From NCBI GenBank assembly GCA_039105265.1, contig JAPFFF010000052.1, forward strand, positions 744,001-808,000: a DNA stretch of 64,000 nt, in the 5' to 3' direction. The notes under the pieces are model-generated. The model searched no databases and was not told where the DNA came from. It saw only the letters and a program-made list of their open reading frames with translations. The translations under genes were made by a program, and so were the position numbers. Origin of the DNA: Tritrichomonas musculus. Its lineage: Eukaryota; Parabasalia; Tritrichomonadida; Tritrichomonadidae. Positions 1 through 10,481 of the stretch are shown here, piece after piece. The stretch's first letter is position 1; every line of letters starts with the position of its first letter.

Positions 1-1350
1 CTCAAAGAATTCAAAGAAAAACGTAAAAAGCACATAGAATGGCTCCGTAACTCAAATGACTTCAACGATCCTCTTTATAAAGAACTAGAGACTAACAAAC
101 TTCGATATTCCATTAAAACGGACGATATTGACACTTTTCAGAGGATCCTCTCAAATTTGAATATATCGCTCAATTCTCATATCAAAGAGTCAACTTTAGA
201 CAATTTCTTTTACACGCCGCACGAAGTTTCGCTGATCGAATATGCATGCTGCTATGATGCATTCAAAATTTTCAAGTTTTTGATAATGAACAACGCCGAT
301 GTTTCGAGGGGAACGATACAGCAGTCAATTTGTTACAGTAACTACGACATGTTCCACATAATAGAAAGGCAGAAGACAGAATATTTTGACAAGGACTGTC
401 TGCTTTGTTCAATTTCGAATTGGAATTATGAAGTGACCGAATATGCATTGAATAATTTTGATTTTTCATTTTTGGAGAAAAGTGACGTTGATCCTGAGTA
501 TGATGAGGTTTTCCTTGAGATATTTGAGACGGCCTGTTTTTCATTCAACTTTCAACTTTTTGAATTGATAATTATCCCCTTCTTCAGAAAAAATCCACTT
601 TTTGTGAAGCGTCAATTGTATCAGCTTTTTGATAAAGCACTTGATGATCGGTCATGTTTTTTGCCATGCGAATTTCTGAAGTACCCTGGCATCGATGTAA
701 ACTATTCAATTGAAAACGGCCAGTCATTGCTGATTGAGGCGATTCGAATCGACAACCTCGAAATGATCGACATTCTTCTCAGGCATCCCGATATAGATGT
801 CAATTCAGACGGCGGCAACGGTTACCATCCGTTGATGTTTGTGTGTGCAATTCATCGTGAGATAAAGATGTTAGACATGTTTTGTAAACATCCCAAAATT
901 AACGTCTTTTTGAGAAGTCCTCGAAATCACGTCACCGCCTTTCAAATTAGCGTGACTAAAGGAAATACTTTCGCCATCGACTACTTCTATGAAAATAAGC
1001 TCATCGATGCAAATAACGATTCATTCAACATCCTCTTCTTCCACTGCTGCATGCGGAAAGAGCTCTACGCGCTGCAGGTCACTCTCACTTACTACATGAA
1101 GATGAAGGAGAATAAAACAAAGGACGAAATTCTGCAGGATTTTAAAAATGTGGCTACTGAACTTAACGGTTTTAACGATGAATACATTGAAATGTTCCAG
1201 AAGGTTCTGAACGACATCAGAATTATTAAAATTGTTCCTCCAAAGCTGCCGCTGTCTGAAAGCTTCAGAGCAAGAAAAAGATGCAAAACGGTGAGCAAGT
1301 CAACGCAGACAAAAAGAGTGATTTGCAAGCCTGTCGTTCAAAAGAAATGA
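1..1350 (+). CDS. Ankyrin / DUF3447-type repeat protein, 5' end outside the window
   Basis: The frame is open from base 1, before the first internal ATG at 157, so the gene starts outside the window; 449 residues are visible. The upstream residues (LRYSIKTDDIDTFQRIL) match the position of the conserved ELIRKDMISEFV segment in the paralogue at 40088-41281, and the following block (SLIEYACCYDAFKIFKFL) matches its SLIEYAAFFGSLKILKYL. Ankyrin-like units follow (SLLIEAIRIDNLEMIDILLR, then DIDVN). The tail is basic and Lys/Arg-rich (residues about 420-449). Ankyrin repeats are protein-interaction scaffolds; no enzymatic function is seen. This copy is more diverged and richer in G+C than the other ankyrin genes of the window. 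The family call is firm; the partner is unknown. Confidence 0.85.
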   Translation, partial: LKEFKEKRKKHIEWLRNSNDFNDPLYKELETNKLRYSIKTDDIDTFQRILSNLNISLNSHIKESTLDNFFYTPHEVSLIEYACCYDAFKIFKFLIMNNADVSRGTIQQSICYSNYDMFHIIERQKTEYFDKDCLLCSISNWNYEVTEYALNNFDFSFLEKSDVDPEYDEVFLEIFETACFSFNFQLFELIIIPFFRKNPLFVKRQLYQLFDKALDDRSCFLPCEFLKYPGIDVNYSIENGQSLLIEAIRIDNLEMIDILLRHPDIDVNSDGGNGYHPLMFVCAIHREIKMLDMFCKHPKINVFLRSPRNHVTAFQISVTKGNTFAIDYFYENKLIDANNDSFNILFFHCCMRKELYALQVTLTYYMKMKENKTKDEILQDFKNVATELNGFNDEYIEMFQKVLNDIRIIKIVPPKLPLSESFRARKRCKTVSKSTQTKRVICKPVVQKK

Positions 1351-1676
1351 TTTTTTTTTTTTGTATGAATAAAATTTATCATTGTATTGAATTTGATCGT
1401 TTTTCATTTAAAAAGTTTTTGTTTGTAAAATTTCTTCATTTAAAAAATTCATCAAATTCAAAATCTTTCTAATTTAGCTCTTTTCAGTTCAATATTAGTT
1501 GTTAATCAATTTTTTGGAGAGACCTTCACTATTTTAAATTATCAAGAAATTCACTTTCCTCTGAAAAAAGTGAAAATGCTGTACCATTTTCCGGTAAGTT
1601 TCAGGTATTCAGTAAAAGTTGCTACTAGTAAATAGAGAATAAGTAGTCAAAAAAAAAAAAACGAAAAATTAAAAAT
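1351..1676. other. Intergenic, A+T-rich
   Basis: This gap separates the ends of two convergent reading frames. It holds poly-T and poly-A runs and no frame I can support. Confidence 0.6.
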
Positions 1677-2057
1677 TCAAAATGGTAATGTGAAATTGGT
1701 CCAATCTTTTTTTAAACTTTCTAATTTCTTTGTAAGGCACTCTCTGACCGTATCATAGTTTCTCATAATAACCAATGCATAGTTGTATGACTCGTCGTTA
1801 AGGTCTAAGACAAGAAGTTCAGCTGTTTGGCAGTCTGCAATACTATCTCGTTTACTTAAGAAAACAAGGAATTCACTTTTGGCTTCTTGTGTAGCTTTCT
1901 CTAATTGATTTCTGTCAATCAAATGCAAAGCGGCGATGCCTTCTTTTATTTTTTGCTTCTTATCTGCACCATATTCTTTTAGTATTGAAGGAGCCAGCCG
2001 TTGATCCGTCGTATCTTTTTTCGGCGGTTTTGGAGAGACACCTCCAACAACTTTCAA
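1677..2057 (-). pseudogene. 5'-truncated gene fragment, unknown family
   Basis: An open frame of about 126 codons has coding-like composition (charged and helical, e.g. NQLEKATQEAKSEF and LTKKLESLKKDW) and a normal stop. It has no usable start: it would begin at a TTG, there is an in-frame TGA three codons upstream, and the first internal Met is about residue 98. I see no trichomonad 3' splice signal (ACTAACACACAG type) that would attach an upstream exon. The simplest reading is the C-terminal remnant of a larger gene; a split or shifted 5' end is the alternative. I do not recognise the family. It lies about 100 bp from the 3' end of the giant kinase-Sel1 gene, on the same strand. Confidence 0.4.
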
Positions 2058-2159
2058 AAAATATCATATAAAATATCTCTCCATCCAAGGAACCAACTCA
2101 GTTAAAAAAAAAAAAAAATAATTTTTATAATATTCTATTTAGTAAAAAACATTTGATTG

Positions 2160-5100
2160 TTATTTATTGAGAATACGAATTGCTTTAGATATGTCTTTTG
2201 CAACGAAGATTCCTTTTGAATAAATATCGGCAAGTAATAATTGTGCATCCAGATCCTTTTGTTTGGCTGCAAGGCTAAGATATTCAATCGCCTTTTTAAT
2301 GTCTCTATCAACATCTCTGTCACCTTCAAAATAAATTTTTCCAAGCAGATATTGTGATTTTGGATGATTTTGATCTGTTGCTGATTGAAGATAAAAAATT
2401 GACTTTTTAATGTCTTTTTCGATATATTTGCCTTCATAATAAATCATTCCAAGTTGAAACTGTGCTTCGGCATGATTTTGTTCTGCTGCTGCTTGAAAAC
2501 AAAGAATTGTTTTTTCAATGTCTCTTTCAATATCTTTGCCTTCATAGAAAAATATTCCAAGCTGATATTGTGCTTCTACATGATTTTGATTTGCAGCCAT
2601 CAAAAGGTATTCAACAGATTTGTCGATATCTCGAACACGTCTAATTTTATAGTAAAGAAGGCCAATTTGATATTGTGCTTCTGAAATGTTTTCATCAGAC
2701 AAAAATTTAAGATATTCGATCCTTAAGTTAACAAAAAGATCGCTTAAATCAACTTTTTCAAAAATTTCTATCAATTTTTCTTTAGCTTTTTCATTATTCT
2801 GTCCTGTTGAAAGCAGAAAATAACGAATTGAATCTTCAAGTTTTTGATTTTCATAATTAATCATTCCAAGTTGATATTGTGCTTCTGAATGATTTCGATT
2901 TGCAGCCATCAAAAAATATTTAACAGATTTGTCGATATCTCGAACACGTTTCTCTTTATAGTAAAGAAAACCAAGTTGATATTGTGCTTCTGAAACTTTT
3001 TCATCAGACAAAAATTCAAGATATTCAATCATTAAGTCAAAATCAAGATCATTTAAATCAACTTTTTCAAATATTTCTTTCAATTTTTCTTTAGCGTTTT
3101 CATTATTCTGTCCTGTTGAAAGCAGAAAATAGCGAATTGAATCTTCAAGTTTTTGATTTTCATAATTAATCATTCCAAGTTGATATTGTGCTTCTGAATG
3201 ATTTTGTTTTGCTGCTGATTGAAGATAAAAAATTGCTTTTTCAATGTCTTTTTCGATATATTTGCCTTCACTGTAAATCATTCCAAGTTGATACTGTGCC
3301 TTTACATGATTTTGTTTTGCTGCTGCTTGAAAACAGAGAAATGCATTTTCAATGTCTCTTTCGATATCTTTGCCTTCATAGAAAATTATTCCAAGCTGAT
3401 ATTGTGATTCTACATGATTTTGATCTGTTGCTAATTGAAGATAAATAATTGACTTTTTAATGTCTTTTTCGATATATTTGCCTTCATAGTAAATCATTCC
3501 AAGCTGATACTGCGCCTTTACATGATTTTGTTTTGCTGCTGATTGAAGATAAAAAATTGTTTTTTCAATTTCTCTTTCGGTATACTTGCCTTTGTAATAA
3601 ATTATTCCAAGTAGATATTGTGCTTTTGCATGATTTTGATTGGCAGCAATTGAAAGATAATCAAGAGATTTGTCGATATTTGGAATACTTCCCCTTTTTA
3701 AATAATACTTTCCAAGTCGATATTGAGATTCTAAATGATTTTGAATGGCTGCTGATTGAAAATATTTAATTGCTTCTTCAATATCTTTTTTGATGTATTT
3801 ACCTTCATAATTAATCATTCCAAGCTGATATAACGCTTCTGCATGATTTTGTTTTGCTGCTGATTGAAAATATAAAATTGCTTTTTCGATAAATTTGCCT
3901 TTGTAATAAATCTTTCCAAGTCGATATTGTGCTTCTGAATGTTTTTGTTCAGTTGCTGATTGGAGATAAAAAATTGCTTTATCGATGTCTCTTTCGATAT
4001 CTTTCCCTTTTTGATAAATTGTGCCAAGTCGATATTGCGCTTCTCTATGCTTATGTTTCGCTGCTGATTGTAGATAAAGAATTGCTTTTTCAATGTCCTT
4101 TGTAATATGTTTTCCTTTATAATGAATCATTCCAAGTTGATATTGTGATTCTACATGATTTTGATTTGAAGCTTTATTAAGATAATCAAGAGATATTTTA
4201 ATATCTCGATCCAAATAAAGAAGACCAAATTGATATTGTGCTTCTGAAACATTTTCATCTGCAGCAAACTTAAGATAATGATTCCTCAAATCAATATTAA
4301 GTTTACTTAAATCAACTTTTTCAAATATTTCTTTCAATTTTATTTTTGATCTTTCATTTTTTTGATTTGCTGAAAGCAGTAAATAATGAATTGCTTTGTT
4401 AATTGAATCTTCGAGATTTTGATTTTCATAATAAATCATTCCAAGTTGGTATTGTGCATCATAATAATTTTGATCTGCAGCTTGTGTAAGATAAGAAATT
4501 GCTTCCATAATATTTCGATCAACATATTCACCTTCATAGAAAATCATTCCAAGAAAATATTTTGCTCCAGTATGATTTTTTCGTGATGCAATTGAAAAAC
4601 ATTTCTTTGCTTCTAATATATTTTTTTCAACATATATTCCTTCATAGTAAAGAATTCCGAGTTGATATAATGATTCACAATGATGTTTTTGTGATGCGCG
4701 TTTAAAATAATCATGAGATTTGTAGACATTCCGATGAACTAGCTTTCCTTCTAAATAAAGAAGGCCAAGTTGATATTGCGATTCTACGTGATTTTGATCA
4801 GCTGCCATTGAAAGATAATCAACAGATTTTTCTATATTTTGATGTACTAGCTTCCCTTCTAAATAAAGAACACCAAGTTGATATTGTGCTTCTGAAATGT
4901 TTTCGTTGGACAAAAATTTAAGATATTCGATCCTTAAGTTAACAACAAGTTTACTTAAATCAACTTTTTCAAACATTTCTTTCAATTTTTCTTTGGCTTT
5001 TTCATTATTTTGTCCTGTTGAAAGCAGAAGATAATGAATTGAATCTTCAAGTTTTTGAGTTTCATAATAAAACATTCCAAGTTGATATTGTGCTTCTGAA

Positions 5101-8100
5101 TGACTTTGATTAGCAGCCATTAAAAGATTATCAATTGCTTTTTTAATGTTTCTTTGAGCATAATATCCATGATAATATATCATTCCAAGTTGATATTGTG
5201 ATTTTGAATGATTTTGAATGGATGCTAATGAAAAATATTTAATAGCTTCATTAATATTTATTTTAACAATTTTGTCTTCTGAATAAATAATTCCAAGATG
5301 ATATTGTGCATCTGCATGACCATAATTAGCAGCTTTTTTAAAATAATCAATTGATTCATATGTTTTTTCTTCTCCTTCATTCCCATCATAATAATGAATT
5401 GCTGTCTTATATAATTTGTTTGAAAAAAACTTTTGTAAAAAGATAATGAAATTTTTTAAATTTGAAACAAGTGATGATTCATCACGTATTCTCTCTATTA
5501 TTTCTAATATCCATTGAATGATTCTATCTTTAGCTGTTTCATCATCATTAACATAATAATTATTTTCATTTATTATATTTTTAATGATATTTAATAATTG
5601 ATAAATATGTTCTTCTCCTTTTATTTCATCTTGAAATATTTTATCAAAATTATCAATGATATTGGTTATTTTTTCAGAAAATGATTCTTTTGTGCTCGAT
5701 TTATCATCATTTGAGTTCACTAAATCAAAAAATTTAGATATCTTTTCTTTTGTTCGATTTTTATTATCATCGGAATTATCTGCTGATTGTTTCAATATTT
5801 CATAATATCCTTCATGTTTTTCTAATGTTTCTTCATTCATTTCTAAGTAAGTCAAATATTTTTTCAAATCATTTATTTTGAAGTTTTTATTATTGTTTTT
5901 ATCATTATCTTTATTATTGTCTTCATTATTGTTTGTTTTGCTGTCAGAAGCAAGTTTAAAATAATGATTATCTTTGGAATATATTTCTTCAGAATGCATA
6001 GAAGCAAGTAAATGTTGTGCTTCTTGATGATTTTGGTTGGCAGCTAATGTCAAATAGTGTTTAGATTTTTGAATATCTTTATTTACTTGTTTCCCTTCAA
6101 AATAAAGAACACCAAGTTGGTATTGTGCTTCTGATATATTTTCATCTGAAACAAAATTAAGATATTCAATCTTAAGATCTAAACTGAGTTTGTTTAAATC
6201 AACTTTTTCAAATATTTCTTTCAATTTTTCTTTTGCTTTTAAATTATTTCGATTTGCAGAAAGCAGAAGATAACGAATTGAATTTCCAAGATTTTGGTTT
6301 TCATAATAAATGATTCCAAGTTTATATTCTGCTTCTGAATGACTTTGAATGGATGCTAATGAAAAATATATAATAGCTTCATTAATATTTATTTTAACAA
6401 TTTTATCTTCTGAATAAATAATTCCAAGATGATATTGTGCATCTGCATGACCATAATTAGCAGCTTTTTTAAAATAATCAATTGATTCATATGTTTTTTC
6501 TTCTCCTTCATTCCCATCATAATAATGAATTGCTGTCTTATATAATTTGTTTGAAAAAAACTTTTGTAAAAAGATAATGAAATTTTTTAAATTTGAAACA
6601 AGTGATGATTCATCACGTATTCTCTCTATTATTTCTAATATCCATTGAATGATTCTATCTTTAGCTGTTTCATCATCATTAACATAATAATTATTTTCAT
6701 TTATTATATTTTTAATGATATTTAATAATTGATAAATATGTTCTTCTCCTTTTATTTCATCGTGAAATATTTTATCAAAATTATCAATGATATTGGTTAT
6801 TTTTTCAGAAAATGATTCTTTTGTGCTCGATTTATCATCATTTGAGTTCACTAAATCAAAAAATTTAGATATCTTTTCTTTTGTTCGATTTTTATTATCA
6901 TCAGAATTATCTGCTGCATGTTTCAATATTTCATAATATCCTTCATGTTTTTCTAATGTTTCTTCATTCATTTCTAAGTAAGTCAAATATTTTTTCAAAT
7001 CATTTATTTTGAAGTTTTTATTATTGTTTTTATCATTATCTTTATTATTGTCTTCATTATTGTTTGTTTTGCTGTCAGAAGCAAGTTTAAAATAATGATT
7101 ATCTTTGAAATATATTTCTTCAGAATGCATAGAAGCAAGTAAATGTTGTGCTTCTTGATGATTTTGGTTGGCAGCTAATGTCAAATAGTGTTTAGATTTT
7201 TGAATATCTTTATTTACTTGTTTCCCTTCAAAATAAAGAACACCAAGTTGGTATTGTGCTTCTGATATATTTTCATCTGAAACAAAATTAAGATATTCAA
7301 TCTTAAGATCTAAACTGAGTTTGTTTAAATCAACTTTTTCAAATATTTCTTTCAATTTTTCTTTTGCTTTTAAATTATTTCGATTTGCAGAAAGCAGGAG
7401 ATAATAAATTGAGCTGTTAACTTGCTTTAGTTTTTCATACAAAAGAACACCTAGTTGATATTGAGCTTCTACATGACCAAAATTTGCTGCTCTTGACAAA
7501 TATTTATGAGACATAATGAAGCATTGGTTTACATGTTTTCCTTCTGAATAAAAAATGCCAAGCTGATAATCAGCTTCTGAAATTCTTTCATTTGCAGCAA
7601 ACTCAAGATATTGAATCATCAACTTTTCATCAAGTTTAGATAAATCAAATTCAAAAAAGATCTTTTTCAATTTTTCTTTTGCATTTATATTATTTTGATT
7701 TGCAGAAAGCAGAAGATAATGAATTGAATCTCCAAGATTTTGGTTTTCATAATAAATGATTCCAAGTTTATATTGTGCTTCTGAATGATTTTGTTTTGCA
7801 AAAAACTCAAAATATTGAATCTTAAGATTTATATCAAGTTGGATTAAATCAATTTTTTCAAACACTTTTTTCAGTTTTTCTATAGCATTTTCATTGTTTT
7901 GTTTTGCTGAAAGCAAAAAGTAATGAATTGCTTTGTTACTATTTTTAACAAAATATTTTTCTTTTTCATAGAATTCGCCAAGAAAGTACTGTGCATGAGC
8001 ATTTTGGGATTCTGCAAGGAAGATCAAAAATGAAAATGATTCGTTTGAATTAATATTAATGATCGATTTGATTGTTTCAATTTCTGATATTGTCGAAATT

Positions 8101-9395
8101 TTGTTTAAAAAGCAATTATAAAAATCTTCAATTAGTTGGGAAATGTCTGGTCTCGACTTTGGATTTTGTTCTTTACAGTGATTACAAATTTCTCTCAATT
8201 TTGAATTATCTTCACTTTCAGTGCAATTATTATTCAAAAACATAAATTCAATTATTTTTCCTATTGAAAAAATGTCAACTTTTTGAGTAATTAAATTTGT
8301 CTTTTCATTTGCAATTTCTGGTGCAACATATTCAAGACCGAAATTTCTATATATTTCTTTAACTTGACTAATAGAAGATTTATGAATCGTTCGATCAAAA
8401 TCGATAAGAAATATATGAAAATTGCAATCAATGAAAATGTTGTTTGGCTTCAGGTCTATATACAAGTATCCTTTGGAATGAATGTATTTAAAAATCACCA
8501 AAATTTCAAATAAGAAACGAATTTTATCTTCTCTAGAAAAGTTTTTTTTATCTATCTCTTTTAACGTTATACCATCGAGGAAGTCGATGACAATATTTGG
8601 ATAAGGGTATTTTTCAACAGTGCCGATAAATCGAGGAATAAGTGGATGACTAATATTACGATAGATTGAAAGTTCGTTATCACGTAAAGCGTTTTTCTCT
8701 TCTGGGTCTTTGTAAATTTTCATTGCATATAGTTTTTCGTGTTTAATATGATAAATTAAGTAAACATTAGTATACCCATGACTTAAATTACCAATCTTTA
8801 TAAATTCCTCTTCTTTCATTTGAATTTCGGTTACTTTTTGAGTGAAAATTTCTTTGCAGTGGTAAATTACATCGAATTTTGAATTATAATACGCTTTTTT
8901 GATTAAGAATGCAGAAATAGTTCTCTTGATTTTCTTCCAAAAACTGATGATATTTGTATCATTAAGCTCTTGGATAACTTTAGTCAATAAATTTTCTTCA
9001 AATTTTTTAATGAAATTTGTAAATTTATTATCACTATTTATATAACTGATTTTGGAATTTTGCTTTTCTTCTTTAATGTCCTCTGTAAAGCAATAAATAT
9101 CTGAATCACTGTTTTCGGATAAAAATAATTTTAAATATTCTATATCTTTTTCTTCTAAATAAACCAAATTATAGTCGAAACATATAGCATAAAAGTATTT
9201 AGGATTTTCAGAATTGTCTGGTAAGTTTTCTTGCTTATCTATAATGATAATTTTTGATTTATCTTGAATATTAAATATATCTTTGTCATCACTATAATTC
9301 ATCAAATTAAACTTTGATACAATCAATTCATTCATACAAGGATTATTTATTTTAATCAAACTACTTTTGAGATGCTGACTAAAATTAGAAATCAT
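2160..9395 (-). CDS. Giant protein kinase-Sel1 repeat protein (2411 aa)
   Basis: Residues 1 to about 195 form a poorly conserved N-terminal region. A protein kinase domain follows at about 196-430: glycine-rich-like loop near KIGNLSHGYTNVYLI, the beta-3 lysine in YAMKIYK, a catalytic loop YLYIDLKPNNIF near residue 313, IDFDRT at the DFG position, and YVAPEIAN as the APE motif. The Asp and Lys of the catalytic loop are kept, but HRD has become YID and DFG has become DFD, so activity is uncertain. The rest is a Sel1-like repeat solenoid; I count about 36 copies of the AQYQLGxxYYEGK-type motif. Sel1 arrays are alpha-helical scaffolds that bind other proteins. Two halves of a 377-residue block are almost identical (separate entries). 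A candidate promoter element ACTTTTTCAAAA lies about 55 bp upstream of the ATG. No signal peptide or membrane segment is visible, so it is probably cytosolic. Confidence 0.9.
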   Translation of the reverse strand: MISNFSQHLKSSLIKINNPCMNELIVSKFNLMNYSDDKDIFNIQDKSKIIIIDKQENLPDNSENPKYFYAICFDYNLVYLEEKDIEYLKLFLSENSDSDIYCFTEDIKEEKQNSKISYINSDNKFTNFIKKFEENLLTKVIQELNDTNIISFWKKIKRTISAFLIKKAYYNSKFDVIYHCKEIFTQKVTEIQMKEEEFIKIGNLSHGYTNVYLIYHIKHEKLYAMKIYKDPEEKNALRDNELSIYRNISHPLIPRFIGTVEKYPYPNIVIDFLDGITLKEIDKKNFSREDKIRFLFEILVIFKYIHSKGYLYIDLKPNNIFIDCNFHIFLIDFDRTIHKSSISQVKEIYRNFGLEYVAPEIANEKTNLITQKVDIFSIGKIIEFMFLNNNCTESEDNSKLREICNHCKEQNPKSRPDISQLIEDFYNCFLNKISTISEIETIKSIININSNESFSFLIFLAESQNAHAQYFLGEFYEKEKYFVKNSNKAIHYFLLSAKQNNENAIEKLKKVFEKIDLIQLDINLKIQYFEFFAKQNHSEAQYKLGIIYYENQNLGDSIHYLLLSANQNNINAKEKLKKIFFEFDLSKLDEKLMIQYLEFAANERISEADYQLGIFYSEGKHVNQCFIMSHKYLSRAANFGHVEAQYQLGVLLYEKLKQVNSSIYYLLLSANRNNLKAKEKLKEIFEKVDLNKLSLDLKIEYLNFVSDENISEAQYQLGVLYFEGKQVNKDIQKSKHYLTLAANQNHQEAQHLLASMHSEEIYFKDNHYFKLASDSKTNNNEDNNKDNDKNNNKNFKINDLKKYLTYLEMNEETLEKHEGYYEILKHAADNSDDNKNRTKEKISKFFDLVNSNDDKSSTKESFSEKITNIIDNFDKIFHDEIKGEEHIYQLLNIIKNIINENNYYVNDDETAKDRIIQWILEIIERIRDESSLVSNLKNFIIFLQKFFSNKLYKTAIHYYDGNEGEEKTYESIDYFKKAANYGHADAQYHLGIIYSEDKIVKININEAIIYFSLASIQSHSEAEYKLGIIYYENQNLGNSIRYLLLSANRNNLKAKEKLKEIFEKVDLNKLSLDLKIEYLNFVSDENISEAQYQLGVLYFEGKQVNKDIQKSKHYLTLAANQNHQEAQHLLASMHSEEIYSKDNHYFKLASDSKTNNNEDNNKDNDKNNNKNFKINDLKKYLTYLEMNEETLEKHEGYYEILKQSADNSDDNKNRTKEKISKFFDLVNSNDDKSSTKESFSEKITNIIDNFDKIFQDEIKGEEHIYQLLNIIKNIINENNYYVNDDETAKDRIIQWILEIIERIRDESSLVSNLKNFIIFLQKFFSNKLYKTAIHYYDGNEGEEKTYESIDYFKKAANYGHADAQYHLGIIYSEDKIVKININEAIKYFSLASIQNHSKSQYQLGMIYYHGYYAQRNIKKAIDNLLMAANQSHSEAQYQLGMFYYETQKLEDSIHYLLLSTGQNNEKAKEKLKEMFEKVDLSKLVVNLRIEYLKFLSNENISEAQYQLGVLYLEGKLVHQNIEKSVDYLSMAADQNHVESQYQLGLLYLEGKLVHRNVYKSHDYFKRASQKHHCESLYQLGILYYEGIYVEKNILEAKKCFSIASRKNHTGAKYFLGMIFYEGEYVDRNIMEAISYLTQAADQNYYDAQYQLGMIYYENQNLEDSINKAIHYLLLSANQKNERSKIKLKEIFEKVDLSKLNIDLRNHYLKFAADENVSEAQYQFGLLYLDRDIKISLDYLNKASNQNHVESQYQLGMIHYKGKHITKDIEKAILYLQSAAKHKHREAQYRLGTIYQKGKDIERDIDKAIFYLQSATEQKHSEAQYRLGKIYYKGKFIEKAILYFQSAAKQNHAEALYQLGMINYEGKYIKKDIEEAIKYFQSAAIQNHLESQYRLGKYYLKRGSIPNIDKSLDYLSIAANQNHAKAQYLLGIIYYKGKYTEREIEKTIFYLQSAAKQNHVKAQYQLGMIYYEGKYIEKDIKKSIIYLQLATDQNHVESQYQLGIIFYEGKDIERDIENAFLCFQAAAKQNHVKAQYQLGMIYSEGKYIEKDIEKAIFYLQSAAKQNHSEAQYQLGMINYENQKLEDSIRYFLLSTGQNNENAKEKLKEIFEKVDLNDLDFDLMIEYLEFLSDEKVSEAQYQLGFLYYKEKRVRDIDKSVKYFLMAANRNHSEAQYQLGMINYENQKLEDSIRYFLLSTGQNNEKAKEKLIEIFEKVDLSDLFVNLRIEYLKFLSDENISEAQYQIGLLYYKIRRVRDIDKSVEYLLMAANQNHVEAQYQLGIFFYEGKDIERDIEKTILCFQAAAEQNHAEAQFQLGMIYYEGKYIEKDIKKSIFYLQSATDQNHPKSQYLLGKIYFEGDRDVDRDIKKAIEYLSLAAKQKDLDAQLLLADIYSKGIFVAKDISKAIRILNK
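5212..6282 (-). repeat. In-frame duplicated block, copy A (1131-bp offset)
   Basis: This stretch matches 6343-7413 at a constant offset of 1131 bp (377 codons) with only a handful of base differences that I could see. It encodes Sel1 units, an Asn/Asp-rich linker and a helical non-Sel1 region. Frame is preserved. Confidence 0.9.
6343..7413 (-). repeat. In-frame duplicated block, copy B
   Basis: This is the partner of 5212-6282. Differences include HAADNS against QSADNS, IFHDE against IFQDE and YFKDN against YSKDN. Near-identity over more than 1 kb implies a recent tandem duplication, recent gene conversion, or an assembly artefact. Confidence 0.9.
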
Positions 9396-10481
9396 GGATT
9401 TAAAGGGTTTTGCAAAACAAGACGTCTTGTTTTTTTGATTCTTTTGAAAAAGTTGTTATTTAGGCATATTAAATGAAAGAAGAATCGAATATAATTATAA
9501 TTAATATATTTATTATCAATACAAAATATTTTATTATATATAATATAATATTTGTATATTAGGTAATAAAATTATTAAGATAAATATAAATTAAAAGAAA
9601 TAAATTTCAGCGTTTATTTGGCTGAATCATATCCGTTATGTAAAATACGTAGCTTTTTGAAAAAGTTTATAAATTCAGAAAAGTTACGTATATAAAAATA
9701 AATTAAAATGAACAATTAAAACTTTACTATGTTAAATCAAAATAGAAAATTGGGTTTTTGAAAGATATATTCAATAACCAAACTTTTTGATAATCAAATA
9801 TTATTCAAATTTGAATATATTTAAATTAATTAAAAATACTTTTATACTGATATAGTGTAAAATATTATTATTAAATATATTTTGAAGAATCTTCAAAGAA
9901 TTTATTATTTTAAGAAATTAGGTTTTGAATTATTTTTTTAATAAGTGAAATCATATTATCTTTGGATTCAGCAAAATGCAATGTATTTTCAAGTAATTTA
10001 CTGTTATTGCCAATAAATTGGTCAGATCCTAGCATGCTATTAAATATATTTAATGCTTTATTCAAGAATTGCAAAGATTTATATTAATATCTTATTTTGG
10101 TAATTGTAATACAAATTTTGTATAAATGCATATAAAAATAAAAAATCATATCATTTTTGATATATGTAATCCTTTGTTTTTATTTATAAGATCAAAAGAT
10201 ATTAAAAAAAATTAATTTTCTTTTCAATTTTATCGTAAATTCAATCAAATTAAATTTGAAATATACGATAAAATGTAAATGTCTATAAATAAAATATTAA
10301 TATATTAGGTTGTTTTTTAATCTATACTAAATTTAGTTAATTTATGTATTATTTATTTTATATATATAATATATTTATAAAAAATATTCTTTATCATTTG
10401 TATTTATCTGTAAAATTATTTTCAAATAGGTATTTTTTTTTTGTGAATAAAAATAATTCTTTGAAATTCAAATATATAAAA
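9396..10481. other. Intergenic, extremely A+T-rich, divergent promoter region
   Basis: This gap lies between two divergent genes. Two copies of a (GA)AAAAAGTT-type motif are visible, at about 9447 and 9656; the first is 55 bp from the kinase-Sel1 start. The frame upstream of 10482 is open from 10344, but it encodes only Tyr/Phe/Ile/Asn-rich residues expected of A+T-rich leader DNA. I therefore treat it as untranslated. Confidence 0.5.

Noticed and set aside
10344-10481. In-frame 5' extension of the TIP30-like gene by 46 codons
   Set aside because: It encodes only Tyr/Phe/Ile/Asn residues expected of A+T-rich DNA, and the family match starts right after the ATG at 10482.
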